A stretch of DNA of 64,000 bases from Blastomonas aquatica (GCF_014639875.1 NZ_BMGD01000006.1:207866-271865), one strand, 5' to 3'; positions 15,599 to 24,598 are shown, numbered from the stretch's first letter. A program made the numbers and translations. Notes: generated from the letters alone by a model not told the origin.

Positions 15599-17179
15599 TT
15601 GGAAGCACTGCGCAACTTTGCCAACCAGCTCGGACCGCGGCGGCTCCTTCTCATGGGAGGTGTCGCGCTGGCCATCCTCGCCTCGCTGGCGGCGGTGGCG
15701 ATGAGCGCGGGATCATCCGACCGGATGGGGTATCTCTATACCGATCTCGATCCGTCTGCGGCCCAGTCGATCATCGAAAAGCTGCGCGCGCAGAACGTCC
15801 CGTTCTCGCTCTCGGGCGATGGAACCGCGATCCTGGCACCCGAAGACCAGCTACCCGAATTGCGGATGAGCATGGCCGGCGACCAACTTGGCGGCAAGAT
15901 CGGCTATGAGGTGCTCGACGAGCAGCAGCCCTTCGGCATTTCAGCATCGCGCGAGAAGCTCAACGAGACCCGCGCCATCGAGGGCGAGCTGGGTCGGTCG
16001 ATCTCGACCCTGCAGAACATTTCGAATGCGCGCGTCCATATCGTGATGCCCGAACGCGCGCTGTTCGCCCCCGAGGCACGCAAAGCGAGCGCGTCCGTCA
16101 CCGTCAAGACCCGCGGGCGCCTGGCGTCCGGCAATGTCGAGGCGATCCGCTACCTTGTTGCCTCTGCGGTGCCCGAGCTCGCACCCGAGTCGATCTCCAT
16201 CGTCGATCACACCGGTGCGCTGCTGGCCCGCGCGGGAGAAGCAGGCCAGGCGGGGGCCGCGCAGGCCGACGAGCGCCAGATCGCCACCGAAGCCCGGTTC
16301 CGCAGCCAGATCGAAGCGCTGCTTGAACCGATCGTGGGCGTCGGCAAGGTTCGGGCCGAAGTCTCAGCCCAGATAGACCGCGACCAGACCCGCGAGGAGG
16401 CCGAGATATTCGATCCCGACGCCCAAGTCATCGCCCGGCAGATTTCGGTGGATTCAGGCGACGAGAGCCAGGAGAACACGGCCGAAGCGCAAGGTGCGAC
16501 CGTCGGCGAACAGCTGCCCGAAGCCGAAGGCGACATCGGCGGCGGCGATAACCCGGGCCGCAAGAGCGCGCGCAACGAAACCTCCGAAGACACCACCTAC
16601 CAGAACAGCAGTCGGCGCACGGTCAAGGTCAGCTCACCCGGCAGGATCTCGCGACTCAGCGTCGCCGTGATGGTCGATGGCGGCGCGAAGGGCGTGCCCC
16701 AGGAACAACTGCAGCGTTTGACGCGCGTGGTGGAAAACTCGGTTGGCTTCGATGCCGAACGTGGTGACAGTGTGATCGTCGAGGCTATGGCCTTTGCACA
16801 GCCCGATGAACTGGACGGCGCGGACGAAGGCCTGTTTTCCAACCTGCCCGTCGATCAGCTTTTCGGTATCGCCAAATTGCTTTTGATCGCTGCGGTGGGG
16901 CTTGTCATCCTGCGCATGCTGCGACCCAAGCCTGCTACCGGTTCGGGTGGTCCTGCTGCCTCTGGCGACCCGATCATGCTGACGCCCCAGCCACGCGGCG
17001 ATGGCACGCAAGATGGCGAGACGACGCCAGCGCTCGGCGGCCCGCAGCTCGAAGAGGAAATCGCCCTTGCCCAGGTGGAGGGCAGTCTCAAGGCCTCCGC
17101 GCTCAAGCGCGTGGGTGATGCAGTCAACAGCAGCCCGAACGAAGCTGCAGCGGTTATCCGCCAATGGCTCAATGGATGA
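15599..17179 (+). CDS. fliF: FliF MS-ring protein
   Basis: A 526-residue protein with two membrane helices (about residues 15-37 and 420-440). Family motifs include GYLYTDLDPSAAQSI, GISASREKLNETRAIEGEL, and TLQNISNARVHIVMPERALF. The periplasmic segment ends in a low-complexity acidic linker, and a cytoplasmic tail binds FliG. The only reasonable start in frame is the TTG at 15599, without a strong ribosome binding site. FliF polymerises into the MS-ring that founds the basal body. It is the first gene of fliF-fliN-flbD-flhA. Confidence 0.95.
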   Translation: MEALRNFANQLGPRRLLLMGGVALAILASLAAVAMSAGSSDRMGYLYTDLDPSAAQSIIEKLRAQNVPFSLSGDGTAILAPEDQLPELRMSMAGDQLGGKIGYEVLDEQQPFGISASREKLNETRAIEGELGRSISTLQNISNARVHIVMPERALFAPEARKASASVTVKTRGRLASGNVEAIRYLVASAVPELAPESISIVDHTGALLARAGEAGQAGAAQADERQIATEARFRSQIEALLEPIVGVGKVRAEVSAQIDRDQTREEAEIFDPDAQVIARQISVDSGDESQENTAEAQGATVGEQLPEAEGDIGGGDNPGRKSARNETSEDTTYQNSSRRTVKVSSPGRISRLSVAVMVDGGAKGVPQEQLQRLTRVVENSVGFDAERGDSVIVEAMAFAQPDELDGADEGLFSNLPVDQLFGIAKLLLIAAVGLVILRMLRPKPATGSGGPAASGDPIMLTPQPRGDGTQDGETTPALGGPQLEEEIALAQVEGSLKASALKRVGDAVNSSPNEAAAVIRQWLNG

Positions 17180-17577
17180 TGGAGAAACCGGTGAACAATC
17201 AGGACATGAACGACGCAGCAGCCATCGGCCTGCCGGAAGAGCCTTCTACCGCACCGGACTTCCCGGTGTTTGGTGAGACCGCGCTGGCGGTTCCGTTCGA
17301 TGATCTTGCCTCTTTCGATCCGGCAGCGACCATGAACGACGGGCTCGACGCGGTGAACGACGTTCCCCTCACCATGCAGGCCGTTCTCGGGCGTGCGCGA
17401 ATGACGATTTCGGAACTGGTGCAGATGCGGCCTGGCCGGGTGGTCGAGCTGGATCGCAAGGTAGGCGAGCCGGTCGACATCTACGTCAACGACCGGCTGA
17501 TCGCGCGCGGCGAAGTCGTGCTGATCGACAAGGTCTTGGGTGTGACGCTCACCGAGATCGTGCGCGAAGAAGATTGA
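17176..17577 (+). CDS. fliN: FliN motor switch protein, long form
   Basis: About 133 residues: a variable acidic N-terminal part and a C-terminal SpoA domain with LGRARMTISELVQMRPGRVV, YVNDRLIARGEVVLID and VTLTEIV. I place the start at the ATG overlapping the fliF stop (ATGA at 17176); an ATG 12 bp upstream is possible. As the second FliN in the window, and next to fliF, it is the better candidate for the main C-ring FliN. Confidence 0.92.
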   Translation: MMEKPVNNQDMNDAAAIGLPEEPSTAPDFPVFGETALAVPFDDLASFDPAATMNDGLDAVNDVPLTMQAVLGRARMTISELVQMRPGRVVELDRKVGEPVDIYVNDRLIARGEVVLIDKVLGVTLTEIVREED

Positions 17578-18908
17578 TGCGGATGACCCACGTCAAACCG
17601 GTACGCGTCATCCTCATCGCCGCCCGCAACGCTACCTCCTGCGGGGTGGATGCACTGGCGCGCAAGGCCGGCGCGCTCGTCACCCGGGTCGCCAGCGAGG
17701 CGACAGCGGTGGAATACCTGCGCCGCGCCGAAGGCGATCTGGTGATGATCGAGGTCGATCTCGATGTTCCAGCCTTCGTTGCCAGGCTTCGTGCCGAGCG
17801 GATTGCGGTGCCTGTCATCGCCTGCGGCAGCGATCGCGCCGACGCGCGGGTCATGCTGGCAGGGCGGAACACACCAGACGACTACGTTCAACTGCCCGTC
17901 CAGCACGAACCGGTCACGACCGCAAACCTGTCGGGCGAGGCCACACCCTGGTTTATCGTCGCCGGGTGTGACGCGATGAGAGGGGTGGTGCAATATGGTC
18001 TCTCGATGGCGGCCACCACCGCGCCGATCCTGATCCAGGGCGAAACGGGCACAGGCAAGGAGCTGATGGCCCGCCTGATTCATGCCGGGTCGAACCGCCC
18101 TGGACACTTTCTGACGATCGAATGCCAGGGTGTGGCCCCCGAAATCCTGGAGATCGAATTGTTCGGACGCAAATCGGGCGATCACTCGCAGCGCCCGGGC
18201 CGGCTGGGCGAAGCATCGGGAGGCACGATCTTCCTGCGCGGGGTCGAGACGCTGCCCCCGGCGCTGCAGGCCCGCCTGCTCGACGCACTGCAGACCAGCG
18301 CGATCTGCGGAATGGGAACGCACGCCGATGCCAGCACAGCTGCTCGGCTGATCACCAGCGCGAACGACATCACTGCAGCCTTGGTCGAACGGGGGCAGTT
18401 CCGCGCCGATCTGCTCGCCAGGCTCAGCCTCGCCAAGATCAACCTGCCGCCCCTGCGCGAGCGCAACGCGGACATCGATGCTCTCTCATGGTGCTTTGCC
18501 CAGCGCTTTGCGGCTTTGTACGACTTGCCCGTGCGTCCCTATGACGATGAGGCAGCTGCCATCCTCCACAGCTATCCTTGGCCGGGTAACGTCCGCGAGC
18601 TCGAGGAAACCGTGCACCGCGCCACCCTGCTCTCACGCACGCCGCGCATCGGCGCCGACGCGCTGGTGCATGCCAACGGCGCACGGCTCGATCGGGCGCA
18701 TTGCAAGCCAAGCGACGAGATCTTGGTCGACAGGCTCGTCGGCCACACTGTGGCGGAAGTGGAACGCGAACTCATCCTCCAGACACTCGAAAGCTGCGGC
18801 GGCAACCGCACCTCGGCCTCGTCTGTTCTCGGCATCTCGGTGCGCACGCTGCGCAACAAGCTCAAAACCTTCGTGCAGGCGGGGATTTCCGTATCCCCGT
18901 CGCATTGA
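17577..18908 (+). CDS. flbD: FlbD-like regulator with degenerate sigma-54 interaction motifs
   Basis: About 443 residues from the ATG overlapping the fliN stop (TGATG). Three parts are seen: a receiver-like domain (about 1-110) without the usual acidic pair, an AAA+ domain, and a Fis-type helix-turn-helix ending NRTSASSVLGISVRTLRNKL. The AAA+ domain keeps Walker A (GETGTGKE, about residue 155), the arginine-finger region FRADLLARL and PWPGNVREL. The segment after ELFG reads RKSGDHSQRPGRLGEASGG, so GAFTGA is absent. Walker B reads GGTIFLRGVETL, with Arg-Gly in place of Asp-Glu. The position between fliN and flhA matches FlbD-type flagellar regulators. It should bind DNA but probably cannot remodel sigma-54. 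Confidence 0.88.
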   Translation: MRMTHVKPVRVILIAARNATSCGVDALARKAGALVTRVASEATAVEYLRRAEGDLVMIEVDLDVPAFVARLRAERIAVPVIACGSDRADARVMLAGRNTPDDYVQLPVQHEPVTTANLSGEATPWFIVAGCDAMRGVVQYGLSMAATTAPILIQGETGTGKELMARLIHAGSNRPGHFLTIECQGVAPEILEIELFGRKSGDHSQRPGRLGEASGGTIFLRGVETLPPALQARLLDALQTSAICGMGTHADASTAARLITSANDITAALVERGQFRADLLARLSLAKINLPPLRERNADIDALSWCFAQRFAALYDLPVRPYDDEAAAILHSYPWPGNVRELEETVHRATLLSRTPRIGADALVHANGARLDRAHCKPSDEILVDRLVGHTVAEVERELILQTLESCGGNRTSASSVLGISVRTLRNKLKTFVQAGISVSPSH

Positions 18909-18929
18909 TGCGCTGATCGGATATTCCGC

Positions 18930-21035
18930 ATGCAGCCAATGATCGCCTCGTTCCTCCAGCGCATCGGTGCCAATCGCGATCTAGCGCTTGGTATCGGCGT
19001 GCTCGCGATCATCGCGATGCTCATCCTGCCGCTGCCCGGCTGGTTGCTGGATCTGGGCCTGGCGCTATCGATCACCTTGTCGGTGATGATCCTGATGACC
19101 GCGCTTTTCATCGAAAAGCCGCTGGAACTCTCGGCTTTTCCCACGATCCTGTTGATCGCCACGATGCTGCGATTGGGCCTGAACATGGCCTCTACCCGCC
19201 TGATCCTGGGACATGGCCATGAAGGCCCGCATGCCGCAGGCGGCGTGATCGAAGCCTTCGGAGAATTCCTGATCGGCGGTCAGACACTGATCGGCCTGAC
19301 GATTTTTATCATTCTGGTGCTCATCAACTTCGTCGTGATCACCAAGGGCGCGGGCCGCATTGCCGAGGTCGCCGCGCGATTCAGCCTCGACGCGATGCCG
19401 GGCAAGCAGATGGCGATCGACGCCGATCTGGGCGCGGGCATGATCACCGAGGAACAGGCCCGTTCGCGGCGCAAGGAACTCGAAGCCGAAAGCAGCTTCT
19501 TCGGTGCAATGGACGGTGCGTCCAAGTTCGTGAAAGGCGATGCGATCGCCGGGCTCCTGATCACCGCAGTCAACGTGGTGGTTGGCCTGATCTTGGGCAT
19601 TGCAATTCACGGGGTGCCCTTCGGCGAGGCGGTCACCACCTATACGCTTCTGACGGTCGGCGACGGGTTGGTCAGCCAAATTCCGGCGTTGATCGTCTCG
19701 ACCGCCGCCGGATTGCTGGTGTCCAAGGGCGGCATGGCCGGGAAGACCGGCGCCGCCTTGAGCGAACAGCTCGGGCGCTATCCCAAAGCGTTTGGCATGG
19801 CTTCCGTGCTGATGGGTGCGTTCGCGCTGCTGCCCGGCTTTCCCTTCATCCCGTTTGCCCTGGTCTCTGCCGCTTGCGGCTACGGCGCATGGTCGATGAG
19901 CCGCAAGCTGGCTGCCGAGGAAGCACGCGGCAAGGCGGAGCAGCAATCGGCCGATGCGGTCACTGCATCTGCGGAGGAACCGATCGCGCACGTTCTTGCG
20001 ATCGATGCTGTGCGGGTCGAACTCGGGTATGGCCTGCTGCCAATCATCAACGGCTCGATGACCGAACCCCGGCTCGACGATCAGGTCCGCGCGCTGCGGC
20101 GACAAATGGCGACCGACTTCGGCTTCGTATTGCCCGCGGTTCGCATCATCGACAACATGGCGCTGGGCGCGAACGATTACCGCGTCTTCATCCGCGAGAC
20201 CGAGGCAGCCGCGGGCGAGATACGCCTCGACAGGCTGATGGTGATAAATCCGGGAGGCGGCGATGTCGGACTGCCCGGTGATCCGGCGCGCGAGCCGGTG
20301 TTTGGCCTTGATGCTTTGTGGATCGACCGGTCGCTGCGCGACGAGGCCGGCCTGCGCAACCTGACGGTGGTTGATTGCGGCACGATCATCACCACCCACC
20401 TGGCCGAGCTGGTGAAGGACAACATCGCCGATCTGCTCTCGTATACCGAAACCCAGAAGCTGCTCACCGAGGTGCACAAGGACGCCGAGAAACTCGTCAC
20501 CGATCTCGTGCCGGCGAAGATCACCGTTTCGAGCATCCAGCGCATTTTGCAGAACCTGTTGTCCGAAGGCGTTTCGATCCGCGACATGGCGACGATCCTG
20601 GAAGGGATCGCCGAGACGGTATCGCTGACCCAGAACCTCACCCAGATCACCGAGCATGTCCGTGCGCGGCTGGCTCGGCAGATATCCGCCCAGCAAACCC
20701 GCAACGGTGCCATCCCCATCCTGACCTTGTCCCCCGACTGGGACCGGATGTTCGCCGAAAGTATCATCGGCGATGGCGACGAGCGCCATCTCGCGATGGC
20801 ACCTTCACACCTGCAGAGCTTCATCGGCCAGGTGCGCGAACTGTACGACCGGCTTGCTGCAGACAATGAAATCCCGTGCATTCTGGTCAGCCCGATGATC
20901 CGCCCCTTTGTCCGCTCGATCATCGAACGCATCCGCCCGGCGACCGTCGTTCTCTCGCAGAACGAGGTACATCCGCGCACCCGGATCCGTTCGCTGGGCA
21001 GCATCGGCAAACAAATCGCGCTCGACGCACCTTGA
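18930..21035 (+). CDS. flhA: FlhA export gate protein
   Basis: A 701-residue protein with about eight N-terminal membrane helices, the FHIPEP-family block LRLGLNMASTRLIL, and a large cytoplasmic platform domain starting near residue 350. The loop GKQMAIDADLGAGMITEEQA is strongly conserved in the family. FlhA forms the nonameric ring that receives chaperone-substrate complexes and uses the proton gradient. It follows the FlbD-like gene by 21 bp. Confidence 0.97.
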   Translation: MQPMIASFLQRIGANRDLALGIGVLAIIAMLILPLPGWLLDLGLALSITLSVMILMTALFIEKPLELSAFPTILLIATMLRLGLNMASTRLILGHGHEGPHAAGGVIEAFGEFLIGGQTLIGLTIFIILVLINFVVITKGAGRIAEVAARFSLDAMPGKQMAIDADLGAGMITEEQARSRRKELEAESSFFGAMDGASKFVKGDAIAGLLITAVNVVVGLILGIAIHGVPFGEAVTTYTLLTVGDGLVSQIPALIVSTAAGLLVSKGGMAGKTGAALSEQLGRYPKAFGMASVLMGAFALLPGFPFIPFALVSAACGYGAWSMSRKLAAEEARGKAEQQSADAVTASAEEPIAHVLAIDAVRVELGYGLLPIINGSMTEPRLDDQVRALRRQMATDFGFVLPAVRIIDNMALGANDYRVFIRETEAAAGEIRLDRLMVINPGGGDVGLPGDPAREPVFGLDALWIDRSLRDEAGLRNLTVVDCGTIITTHLAELVKDNIADLLSYTETQKLLTEVHKDAEKLVTDLVPAKITVSSIQRILQNLLSEGVSIRDMATILEGIAETVSLTQNLTQITEHVRARLARQISAQQTRNGAIPILTLSPDWDRMFAESIIGDGDERHLAMAPSHLQSFIGQVRELYDRLAADNEIPCILVSPMIRPFVRSIIERIRPATVVLSQNEVHPRTRIRSLGSIGKQIALDAP

Positions 21036-21049
21036 CCGGCACGCGCCGT

Positions 21050-21060
21050 CTATAACGTAT
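21050..21060 (+). promoter_or_regulatory. Candidate fliK promoter -10 element
   Basis: CTATAACGTAT sits 33 bp upstream of the fliK start, in the 53-bp gap after flhA. It matches the recurrent flagellar element in the first six bases but carries C in place of the last T of TATAAT. TTGACC lies 13 bp upstream. Confidence 0.4.
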
Positions 21061-21088
21061 ACAACCGCCTTCCAGGCGAAAGGACCGC

Positions 21089-23020
21089 ATGACCAACATC
21101 CTGTCGCTGGCGATGGATCGCAGCTTTTCCCAAAGTCCGTCCGGTGGCATCAGCCAGCCGGCCTCGACGACCACTGCGTTTGCCACCCTCTTGGCCGCAT
21201 CGACCGCCAGCACCGCTGCGCCTGCCGGGCGAACCGCCAGCAGCGCGGCGCCTGTGGCGTCAACCGCCAGCTATACAGCCGCTTCCGCATCGGCGGGGCC
21301 GACTCTTGCCAGCAACTCCGGTTCGCCGGCATGGCCGCCGATGATGGGCCGCGCGCACGACGCCGCACCGCGAACAGACACTGCACTGGCAACCGTCTGG
21401 CAAGCGTCCGGCCCGGTTTTCGTAGATGCGGTCGTCCCACCTGAGGCGCCGACACCCCCGGGCCAGGCGCAGAACCTGTCCCTGGCACCGGTTGCACCCG
21501 GCCTGAACCCAGACGCCGCAGGCGATATCGCCTTATCCGAGCGTACCGTTACGATGGCCGATGTCCAAACCATGTCGGCCCGGGCCGATGTGCCCATCAA
21601 TGGTCCTGCCGTCTCAGCGCCATCTCGCGCCTTGACGCCTGCCGACGACGAGCCTCTGACCGGCAATGACACCGACGCGCGCGCAGCGGTCCAGGCGACC
21701 GATCGGAACGATTCCGCCGAAAGGCTCCGTTCGCCGGAGCTCCACGGCAATTTGACCGCCACACCTGCAATTGCGGTCATGCTTGCCCCCGCCCCTTCCC
21801 CTGCTCCCTCGCCCATGAGCGCGCCAGTGGCCGGAGTTGCCGACAGCACAGGCGTGCAATCACAACAGATGCCGCTTTCCTCAGGTGACACGGGCACCGG
21901 GCAACGACACTCGCCCAAGGTGCACGATACCCCTGCTGCCGAACCCGCGTCTCCGGCCGAGCCGGCTACCGCCCCGGCAACAGGTCCCACCGCTGCGGAA
22001 CGGTCCGCACAGCGTCCGCTGCGAACGCCAGTTGATGCCACCACGGTCGCTCCGGCGACCTCGGTCCAACCCGACGCTGCTGTCGCGCCAGCCCCCGAAC
22101 TGGCCGCTACCGACGAGACGCCAGCGCCTCCGACTTTGGGCATGACATCCAGCGCCGAACCAGCCTCTCCCGCGTTGCCGGCCGCCGCCTCCGCACCAGC
22201 ACCAGCACCAGCACCTCAGGCTTTCGATGGAACCACGCCGCAAATGTCGCCGACATTGCGCGAAACGACCGCCGGTAGGCCCGCCGCTTCCTACAACACC
22301 CTCCCGGTCGCAGGTTCGGAGACCCGTGTCGAGGCAACGGGGGCTGCTGATACCTTTCGTTCAGGGCCAGTGACGATGAAGGCGGCAGATCCAGCGAAAC
22401 CAGCTCAGGCAATGACAGAGGCGACACCGTCTGCCCCGGCGCAGGTTCCGCTTTTGGCGAGCGAGCTGTTGTCGCTACCAATAGAAGCCGCGAGCGGCCC
22501 GTCGGTACCTTCGCCGCTGCCCGCCGCATCAGCGACGCCGGCTGCATCACTGTCTTCGCCTGCGGCACCGGCAACACCGGTATCAGCGGAGACCGTGTCA
22601 GCCCGTCCAGGCGAGATCGGCCACCAGCTGGGCATCGAAATCGCCCGGCGCAGCCAGGATGGGCGCGACAATCTGACCGTCCGGCTTGACCCTGTGGAGC
22701 TCGGCAAGATCCAGATCCGCATCCAGTTCGATGATCAGGGCAGCCTGCGCGCGCAGGTCTCGGCTGAAAGCGCGGTCGCGCTCGAAATGCTGCGGCGCGA
22801 CAGCGGTGACCTCGTTCGCGCGCTGAACGACGCAGGGATTCGCACCGATGCGCAATCCTTTCAGTTCGACGCGCGCGGGCAGAACCGTGAACAGAACGGG
22901 CAGCGCCCTCAGCCCCAGGAATTTCGCCGCCAGGATACCTTGTTTGACGAAGACCAGGCACGCGACAACCCCCAGCAGCGCAGATCGACCACTGCGAGCA
23001 GCCTAGACCTTTTTGCGTGA
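21089..23020 (+). CDS. fliK: FliK hook-length control protein
   Basis: A 643-residue protein. The first 500 residues are an extended Ala/Pro/Thr/Ser-rich ruler region of low complexity. The C-terminal domain has the FliK switch core DNLTVRLDPVELGKIQIRI, followed by AQVSAESAVALEMLRRDSGD and LVRALNDAGI. FliK is exported during hook growth and triggers the FlhB switch. The gene is immediately followed by flgD, whose product caps the growing hook, as in many flagellar loci. Confidence 0.93.
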   Translation: MTNILSLAMDRSFSQSPSGGISQPASTTTAFATLLAASTASTAAPAGRTASSAAPVASTASYTAASASAGPTLASNSGSPAWPPMMGRAHDAAPRTDTALATVWQASGPVFVDAVVPPEAPTPPGQAQNLSLAPVAPGLNPDAAGDIALSERTVTMADVQTMSARADVPINGPAVSAPSRALTPADDEPLTGNDTDARAAVQATDRNDSAERLRSPELHGNLTATPAIAVMLAPAPSPAPSPMSAPVAGVADSTGVQSQQMPLSSGDTGTGQRHSPKVHDTPAAEPASPAEPATAPATGPTAAERSAQRPLRTPVDATTVAPATSVQPDAAVAPAPELAATDETPAPPTLGMTSSAEPASPALPAAASAPAPAPAPQAFDGTTPQMSPTLRETTAGRPAASYNTLPVAGSETRVEATGAADTFRSGPVTMKAADPAKPAQAMTEATPSAPAQVPLLASELLSLPIEAASGPSVPSPLPAASATPAASLSSPAAPATPVSAETVSARPGEIGHQLGIEIARRSQDGRDNLTVRLDPVELGKIQIRIQFDDQGSLRAQVSAESAVALEMLRRDSGDLVRALNDAGIRTDAQSFQFDARGQNREQNGQRPQPQEFRRQDTLFDEDQARDNPQQRRSTTASSLDLFA

Positions 23021-23030
23021 GGACCTTAAT

Positions 23031-23702
23031 ATGACCCCGATTTCAAGCAGCATCACTCCCGCTACGGGAGCCCAGAACGCGAACGGAGCCAACGCCGCGC
23101 TCAACGCCAATTTCGATATGTTTCTGAAGTTGCTGACCACGCAGATGCAGAACCAGGACCCGCTCGATCCGATGGAAACATCCGAGTACACGCAGCAGCT
23201 CGTGCAGTACTCTGCGGTCGAACAATCGATCCAGCAGACCTCGACGCTCAAGGATATTCTCGCGAGCCTGTCTACGCAGGATCTGGCACAGTCCGCCAAC
23301 TTCCTGGGCACCTACGCGATGTTCGACAGCGCGACGGCCGGTATGTCCGCAACGACCCCGGCAGACTGGAGCTGGGAGGCGAGCCGTGCGGTCGAAACGC
23401 TTTCGGCCACGATTACCAATGCAAGCGGCCAGGTGGTCGAAACCCGGGTGCTCGACGCGGCCCGGGCTGGCAATTTCCGCTGGGACGGATCGCTCAGCAA
23501 TGGCCGGACCGCGCCGGATGGCAGCTACACTCTGGCGCTGACGGCACGCGCGGCCGATGGTGCGAACGTTCCCGTAGCTATCCGGAGTAAGGGGTTGATC
23601 GACCAGGTCGAAACAGTCGGGGGCGTTGTCCGCCTGGGGATCAACGGTGCCGATTTCGGCGTACCTGACCTCATCCGCGTAAGATCACGCGCCGACGATT
23701 AA
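23031..23702 (+). CDS. flgD: FlgD hook-cap protein
   Basis: About 223 residues from the ATG at 23031, chosen because AGGA lies upstream; the frame extends to a TTG inside fliK. The N-terminal hallmark MFLKLLTTQMQNQDPLDPM is present, followed by TQQLVQYSAVEQ. The central Ig-like domain and the FlgD tail NGRTAPDGSYTLAL complete the family architecture. FlgD forms the scaffold for hook subunit assembly. Confidence 0.95.
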   Translation: MTPISSSITPATGAQNANGANAALNANFDMFLKLLTTQMQNQDPLDPMETSEYTQQLVQYSAVEQSIQQTSTLKDILASLSTQDLAQSANFLGTYAMFDSATAGMSATTPADWSWEASRAVETLSATITNASGQVVETRVLDAARAGNFRWDGSLSNGRTAPDGSYTLALTARAADGANVPVAIRSKGLIDQVETVGGVVRLGINGADFGVPDLIRVRSRADD

Positions 23703-23738
23703 TTCTGGAGGGATGACACCTTCAACAGCCGAATGTTG

Positions 23739-23749
23739 CTATAATAAAA
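23739..23749 (+). promoter_or_regulatory. Flagellar -10-like element upstream of a candidate sRNA
   Basis: CTATAATAAAA, with a perfect TATAAT at 23740-23745, lies 37 bp after the flgD stop. No protein-coding frame starts downstream on the plus strand, but a pair of perfect hairpins begins seven bases after TATAAT, where transcription would start. Confidence 0.5.
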
Positions 23750-23751
23750 TC

Positions 23752-23879
23752 AAGCCTGGCAGCTAAATGTCCCCCGTTTCTGCCAGGCTCTGACTTCCGG
23801 GGTACTTGCTGCTAGTCCGTTGCGCGGCGATCGGTTCCTGTTCGAGCTTCGCCTCAAGGACCCCGGAAGTCCCCCTTTT
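23752..23879 (+). ncRNA. Candidate small regulatory RNA between flgD and flagellin region
   Basis: Two perfect inverted repeats follow the TATAAT element. Hairpin 1 pairs AGCCTGGCAG (23753-23762) with CTGCCAGGCT (23780-23789), enclosing a C-rich loop with CCCCC. Hairpin 2 pairs GACTTCCGGGGT (23792-23803) with ACCCCGGAAGTC (23860-23871) and is followed at once by CCCCTTTT, a rho-independent-style end. Start, structure and terminator line up as a transcript of about 128 nt. C-rich loops in alphaproteobacterial sRNAs often pair with ribosome binding sites. No expression evidence is available. It could instead be a compound terminator of flgD. Confidence 0.5.
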
Positions 23880-24093
23880 GCAGATAACTGCCATCTGGCA
23901 CGCCCCCATGTCGATAGTGCCACTGGTTCGATGGCGCTTCCGGTTGAGGTCACATCCTCCCGCACGCCTCCTCCCCCAAAAACAACCGTTACACCCGTGC
24001 CAAAGCGGCGCAGCTGGGCTTCCTGTTCCAGCCTTGCCGCAAGCCGGCAAGGTGGTGGCGGGTCGCCGACAGCCTCGGCGACCCCGGCATCGG
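23880..24093. other. Intergenic stretch with hairpin, no gene seen
   Basis: Open frames run through this stretch on both strands, but none has a credible start or family resemblance. A hairpin CCTTGCCG / CGGCAAGG (24032-24052, 5-nt loop) lies about 40 bp past the stop of the minus-strand gene and may be its terminator, although no T-run follows. TGGCACG and its inverse CGTGCCA flank the middle of the stretch. Confidence 0.4.
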
Positions 24094-24498
24094 TCAGTGA
24101 ATATAGGCGTGTTTGCGCCGCTCGATCTCGCGGGCATGGGCACAGACCAGACACAGCTCGGCATACACCCGGTCCCACAAGGGCGCAGCCAGGCGAAACG
24201 GCTTTTCGTCGTTGATCTGGTCGATGATCACGGCCGCCGCCGGAATGATATCGAGCTGAAACCGCGTGGGAAAAGTCCCGCCGATCTCTTCTTCCGGCAT
24301 CTCACCTGGCACCGCCAGGCGGGCGGACATAATGAAGCCGACCAGAATATCCGCGCCATAGCCATCCAGCATGACCTTGCCAGCGCCGGGCACCTCGGGA
24401 TGTTCCAGCGTGACGAGAGCGCCAGCGGGGTGCGGCTCGACGGTAATGCGCACGACATCGCCGAATGGATCGACGATTTCCCGAACTCTCGGAAACAT
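24094..24498 (-). CDS. Unknown soluble protein beside the flagellin gene
   Basis: About 134 residues from the ATG at 24496-24498, supported by AGGTGG five bases upstream; two GTG codons lie just before it. It begins MFPRVREIVDPFGDVVRI, has no membrane segment, and ends with a helical His/Lys/Arg tail. A cysteine pair CLVC occurs near residue 120. I do not recognise a family. It is the only gene between flgD and flagellin, and it lies downstream of flagellin on the same strand, where flagellin regulators such as FlaF are often found; the sequence does not look like FlaF. A GGCA-type box lies just upstream. Confidence 0.75.
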   Translation of the reverse strand: MFPRVREIVDPFGDVVRITVEPHPAGALVTLEHPEVPGAGKVMLDGYGADILVGFIMSARLAVPGEMPEEEIGGTFPTRFQLDIIPAAAVIIDQINDEKPFRLAAPLWDRVYAELCLVCAHAREIERRKHAYIH

Positions 24499-24526
24499 AT
24501 TCACCACCTTGTGCGCGCTTGTTTAA

Positions 24527-24540
24527 TTGCAGGCCCTGCC
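24527..24540 (-). promoter_or_regulatory. GGCA-N5-TGC box upstream of the 24.1-kb gene
   Basis: On the minus strand this reads GGCAGGGCCTGCAA, matching the half-sites and spacing of the boxes before fliL and fliF. It lies about 30 bp upstream of the start codon of the unknown gene. No clear TATAAT lies between. Confidence 0.35.
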
Positions 24541-24598
24541 AAGGACCACGAATGCCTGGACGAGCGCCCATGTTACATCGCTGAGGCCCAAAATAAAT

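Noticed and set aside
19065..20789. 574-residue open frame antisense to flhA
   Set aside because: It mirrors the codon structure of flhA, has no ribosome binding site or family resemblance, and such frames are common opposite GC-rich genes.
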